Positions 6,185-8,909 of a stretch of DNA of 8,909 nucleotides are shown one piece after another; positions within the stretch are counted from its first letter, which is position 1; every line of letters begins with the position of its first letter. Origin of the DNA: Candidatus Omnitrophota bacterium (GTDB taxonomy: Bacteria > Omnitrophota > Gorgyraeia > Aquiviventales > Aquiviventaceae); NCBI GenBank assembly GCA_016180605.1, contig JACPAW010000012.1:1-8909 (forward strand), given 5' to 3'. A program made the translations under genes and the position numbers. Below the pieces are notes generated by a model, which searched no databases, had not been told where the DNA came from, and saw only the letters and a program-made list of their open reading frames with translations.

Positions 6185-6793
6185 TTAGGGGGCGGCGGGT
6201 GCCGCACTTTCTTCGGTTGTTTCCGGTTGCCTGAGCTTGTCTTCCATTTCGCGCCAGAAAAATTCCCGGTAGATCTGCCGACTCTGCGTTTCAATGAGGT
6301 GTGAAACAGTTTGCGCTTGCGCTGTCCCGAATGCAACACTCTGAATCTGACGATTGGCGGCCAAACGCTCTTCGATCAGCGGGGTTAAAAGCTGGGCTTG
6401 CTCTTCATGGAGCAGATCCTGAAGTGTGGTAAGCTCGGTTAATGCTTCGCTCGATGCGCGTCTGAGCCGCTTGAGGCTAAAAGGGCTGCTTCCCAGCGCT
6501 TGAAGCAATTCGCCGTTCCAATATTGAAACTGCAGATAATGCTTGCGGTATCGATTAAGGGGTGTCATCGCACCGGTATAATCCTCAAATTGAATCACGG
6601 GTGTCGGCCGAGGCAGCGGATGCTTGGGCTTTCGCGTAAATTTCCGCTGCAGCGATTCGCAACCCGTCGTAAAAACCAGCACACAGCAAACAGCACACAG
6701 CACACAGAAGGAGACATAGGATACATGAGCGATACGAAGCTTTTGGGACATGGGGCGTGGGCCGTGGGACATGTCGTGATTTTTTTGTCCCAT
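6185..6793 (-). CDS. Putative lipoprotein of unknown function
   Basis: I do not recognise a named family. The 202-residue product has a basic N-terminus, a Cys/Val/Leu-rich hydrophobic segment (about residues 28-42) and FTTGC ending at Cys45, a lipobox-like site with Thr instead of Leu at -3. Lipoprotein status is likely but not certain. The mature part starts basic and proline-rich (KPKHPLPRPTP), then has FEDYTGAMTPLNRYRKHY and YWNGELLQAL. It continues as charged, probably helical sequence (about 95-190) and ends in an Ala/Pro tail. The ATG at 6793 is in frame with ligA, 3 nt after its TGA, with AGGGGA eight bases upstream. An ATG at 6751 would give a more compact signal peptide but has no purine-rich leader. 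Aromatic and charged positions look constrained, suggesting a real gene. Confidence 0.7.
   Translation of the reverse strand: MGQKNHDMSHGPRPMSQKLRIAHVSYVSFCVLCAVCCVLVFTTGCESLQRKFTRKPKHPLPRPTPVIQFEDYTGAMTPLNRYRKHYLQFQYWNGELLQALGSSPFSLKRLRRASSEALTELTTLQDLLHEEQAQLLTPLIEERLAANRQIQSVAFGTAQAQTVSHLIETQSRQIYREFFWREMEDKLRQPETTEESAAPAAP
6677..6711. repeat. Tandem 7-bp repeats inside the lipoprotein signal peptide
   Basis: On the plus strand four consecutive 7-mers starting at 6677, 6684, 6691 and 6698 read CAGCACA, CAGCAAA, CAGCACA and CAGCACA, followed by the diverged CAGAAGG. They lie within the coding sequence, read on the other strand as the Cys/Val/Leu hydrophobic core of the signal peptide. Confidence 0.9.
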
Positions 6794-6815
6794 GTCTCAC
6801 GTCCCCTGTCCCAAA
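6742..6815. repeat. Inverted repeat of 7-bp units over the ligA stop and lipoprotein start
   Basis: Plus-strand 7-mers TGGGACA (6744), TGGGGCG (6751), TGGGCCG (6758) and TGGGACA (6765) face TCCCATG (6788), TCTCACG (6795), TCCCCTG (6802) and TCCCA (6809). The arms 6742-6771 and 6786-6815 pair at 25 of 30 positions by my count, around a 14-nt loop. The hairpin contains the ligA stop codon and the lipoprotein start codon. No U-run follows it on the transcribed strand, so it does not look like an intrinsic terminator. Confidence 0.88.
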
Positions 6816-8863
6816 CGCGTCGATCTTGTCACTTTTCCTTCATGCTGGATCAGGCGCTGAAATTCCGCCTCATTGATGATCTTCACTCCCAATCTTTTCG
6901 CTTTGTCCAGTTTGGAGCCAGGGGTTTTTCCGGCGACTACATACGCGGTCTTGCGGCTGAGACTCGAAGCGGCCACACCACCTAATTGCCGCACCAGAGC
7001 CTCAGCTTCTTCCCGTGTCATTTCAGAGAGTTCCCCGGTAAAAACCAGTGTCACACCCCTTAAAAGCTGAGGGCCGCGCCCTTTTTCAGTTTGTGTCATC
7101 GATACTTTGGCTTCGGCTAGTTTCTTAATGAGGGTCTTGCTTTGCGACTGCTTGAAGAATTCTTCAACAGACTGAGCCACGACAGGACCAATCCCTTCTA
7201 CCTTCTGCAACTCCTCGGCCTTAGCCTTCATCAGCCGATCCATCGAACCGAAATACCGGGCAAGATCCATTGCAGAACGCTCCCCCACATGGCGAATTCC
7301 CAATCCGAATAAGAGCCTAGCCAATCCTCGATCGCGGCTGTTTGCAATCGCATCGATGAGCTTCTGCGCTTTCTTATCGGCAAACAGGGGCAGCTGTCGT
7401 AAATTCTCTGCTTTAAGCTCATATAAATCGGCGACGTCATGGATCCACTTTTTTTCAACCAATGCCTCTGCCACGACTTCTCCCAAACCTTCGATGTCCA
7501 TGGCAACCCGGCTTGCGTAATGCAATACCGAGCGCACCAACTGCGCCGAACAAGCCGGGTTGATGCAACGATAGGCGACTTCTTCGGCGTCTCGCGTGAT
7601 GGTTCCGCCGCAAACAGGACAGCGCGATGGAACGGATACGGAGCGCTCATGCCCACTCCGCGTGGATTCAATCACTTTGACGACTTGGGGGATGACATCT
7701 CCTGCCCGTTGGATCATGACGCGATCGCCGATTTTTACTTTAAGACGCTCGACTTCATCATAATTGTGCAGGGTAGCGCTGGAAATTGTAACCCCCGCAC
7801 AGGAAACCGGCTCCAAACTCGCTACCGGTGTGACCACTCCGGTACGGCCAACGGATGGAATGATGTCCAAGATGCGCGTGGTAACCTGATGGGCCAGGAA
7901 TTTATAGGCAATGGCCCAACGCGGGGACTTCAGCGTCATGCCTAGATTCTCATAGAGTGGAATTTCGTTGACCTTGACCACCACCCCATCTGCCTCATAA
8001 GGCAACTCGCTGCGCTTTTGTTCCAGTGCGCGGCAGTACTTCTGCACTTCATCAAAATCAGAGCAACGTTTCGCGTGCTCCGTGATGGGAAGCCCCCAGC
8101 GCTGGCAGCAGAGAAGAAAATCCCAGTGCGTTTTGAATTCTTTTCCTGTAGCGGCTCCATAGGAATGAGTGAAAAAACGCAGCGGCCGCTGCGCGGTAAT
8201 CCGTGGGTCTTTCTGGCGAAGGCTGCCTGCTGCCGCATTGCGCGGATTAGCAAACGTTTCTTCTTTTCTTAAGCTCCCCCGCTGGTTGTACTTCTGGAAA
8301 TCGGAAATCCCCATAAAAACTTCACCGCGGACTTCCATGTATTTTGGAAAATCTCCTTGAAGACGAAGAGGAATCGCTCGGATCGTTTTTGCATTCGCCG
8401 TGACTTCCTCTCCGGTAGTCCCGTCTCCTCGCGTAGCGGCCCGTATCAGAATCCCCTGGTCGTACGTTAAGGCCAGGCTTACTCCGTCGATTTTCGGCTC
8501 CACGACAAAAGTCGCCTTCTGTTGCTCTAATGCTTTAATCACCCGCTGATGCCAGGCGTCGAGTTGCTGCTCGGTAAAAGCATTTTCCAGAGAAAGCATC
8601 GCTGCCGCATGACGCACGGGTTCAAAGGTTCTGCTTGGGATTCCTCCGACACGCTGGGTTGGAGAATCGGCAGTCACAAGCTTTGGCGCCTGCGCTTCCA
8701 GCGCCTTGAGCTGCTCCATCAGCTGGTCATATTCCGCATCCGAGATCTCAGGTTGGTTAAGAACGTAATAATGATAATCGTGCTCGCGAATCTTTTTCCG
8801 CAGCCGTTCCATCTGCTTTACTAAAGCGCTCTGTCCAGATGTTGAACGATTAGAATGACTCAT
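6797..8863 (-). CDS. ligA: NAD-dependent DNA ligase LigA
   Basis: LigA seals nicks during replication and repair using NAD+. The 688-residue protein is full length. Domain Ia appears as HDYHYYVLNQPEISDAEYD (28-46). The adenylation domain has EPKIDG (122-127, catalytic Lys124), TRGDGTTGEEVT, MEVRGEVFM, FANPRNAAAGSLRQKDPR, YEADGVVVKVN and LKSPRWAIAYKF. The OB fold has VGRTGVVTPVA and IQRAGDVIPQV. A four-cysteine zinc finger (CPVCGG and CINPACSAQ), helix-hairpin-helix repeats and a C-terminal BRCT domain (GVTLVFTGEL to IINEAEFQRLI) follow. I chose the ATG at 8863 because it puts the Ia motif at the usual distance. A GTG at 8899 would add 12 residues drawn from the upstream repeat array. No strong Shine-Dalgarno is visible. 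The last codons fall in another 7-bp array. Confidence 0.97.
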   Translation of the reverse strand: MSHSNRSTSGQSALVKQMERLRKKIREHDYHYYVLNQPEISDAEYDQLMEQLKALEAQAPKLVTADSPTQRVGGIPSRTFEPVRHAAAMLSLENAFTEQQLDAWHQRVIKALEQQKATFVVEPKIDGVSLALTYDQGILIRAATRGDGTTGEEVTANAKTIRAIPLRLQGDFPKYMEVRGEVFMGISDFQKYNQRGSLRKEETFANPRNAAAGSLRQKDPRITAQRPLRFFTHSYGAATGKEFKTHWDFLLCCQRWGLPITEHAKRCSDFDEVQKYCRALEQKRSELPYEADGVVVKVNEIPLYENLGMTLKSPRWAIAYKFLAHQVTTRILDIIPSVGRTGVVTPVASLEPVSCAGVTISSATLHNYDEVERLKVKIGDRVMIQRAGDVIPQVVKVIESTRSGHERSVSVPSRCPVCGGTITRDAEEVAYRCINPACSAQLVRSVLHYASRVAMDIEGLGEVVAEALVEKKWIHDVADLYELKAENLRQLPLFADKKAQKLIDAIANSRDRGLARLLFGLGIRHVGERSAMDLARYFGSMDRLMKAKAEELQKVEGIGPVVAQSVEEFFKQSQSKTLIKKLAEAKVSMTQTEKGRGPQLLRGVTLVFTGELSEMTREEAEALVRQLGGVAASSLSRKTAYVVAGKTPGSKLDKAKRLGVKIINEAEFQRLIQHEGKVTRSTRLGQGT

Positions 8864-8873
8864 ATGGATGTAC

Positions 8874-8908
8874 CACACTGACCACTGACCACTGTTCACT
8901 GATCACTG
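8874..8908. repeat. Tandem 7-bp repeat array upstream of ligA
   Basis: Five perfectly phased 7-mers on the plus strand (8874, 8881, 8888, 8895, 8902) read CACACTG, ACCACTG, ACCACTG, TTCACTG and ATCACTG, consensus NNCACTG. The array ends 10 bp before the chosen ligA start and probably continues beyond the window edge. Its look is that of the short tandemly repeated repetitive (STRR) sequences known from cyanobacteria, though the words differ. Confidence 0.92.
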
Positions 8909-8909
8909 T

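Noticed and set aside
6677..6815. Possible CRISPR-like array
   Set aside because: Units are 7 bp with no spacers, partly coding, and no cas genes are near. This is a microsatellite-like tandem repeat.
6742..6815. Intrinsic terminator after ligA
   Set aside because: The stem is strong but no U-run follows on the transcribed strand, and the next gene begins inside the stem.
7439..8272. Plus-strand open frames opposite ligA
   Set aside because: These are antisense shadows of a strongly conserved gene with no family resemblance.

Overview
This is an 8.9 kb stretch of a bacterial chromosome at roughly 50-55% G+C. Every gene I can support lies on the minus strand, so transcription runs from the right edge to the left. 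The content is core housekeeping. No phage, transposon, CRISPR array or RNA gene is visible. The gene mix and an unfamiliar lipoprotein point to an uncultured Gram-negative-type bacterium. A PVC-related lineage such as Omnitrophota is my guess, held with low confidence.

In transcription order, block 1 (8909 to about 5155) holds ligA (NAD-dependent DNA ligase), a putative lipoprotein of unknown function, and a Xer tyrosine recombinase. Its boundaries carry short tandem arrays of 7-bp units, with a different word in each array. One array flanks the ligA start. One forms an inverted repeat across the ligA stop and the next start. One encodes the hydrophobic core of the lipoprotein signal peptide. 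The last begins a 130-nt gap after the recombinase gene.

Block 2 (5154 to 2100) is an RNA and translation operon: a short CCA-adding/poly(A)-polymerase-like nucleotidyltransferase, a DUF503 (YlxP) protein, rbfA, truB and ribF. This is the tail of the widespread nusA-infB-ylxP-rbfA-truB-ribF cluster, with the nucleotidyltransferase gene sitting where infB would be expected. The last junctions are 4-nt ATGA overlaps.

Block 3 (about 2035 to 1) is the start of the division and cell wall (dcw) cluster: mraZ, rsmH, an FtsL-like gene and the 5' end of ftsI. A near-consensus sigma-70 promoter lies 70-75 nt upstream of mraZ. Just downstream of its predicted start site are three GTGG-type direct repeats at exact 10-bp spacing, which matches the known MraZ autoregulatory operator. 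rsmH/ftsL and ftsL/ftsI are joined by overlapping TGATG stop-start sequences.

The genes are orthodox. The less ordinary signals are the heptamer arrays in block 1, the short nucleotidyltransferase, an HxAH instead of HxGH motif in RibF, and a clear MraZ operator in a non-model genome. I found no convincing undescribed multi-gene system.
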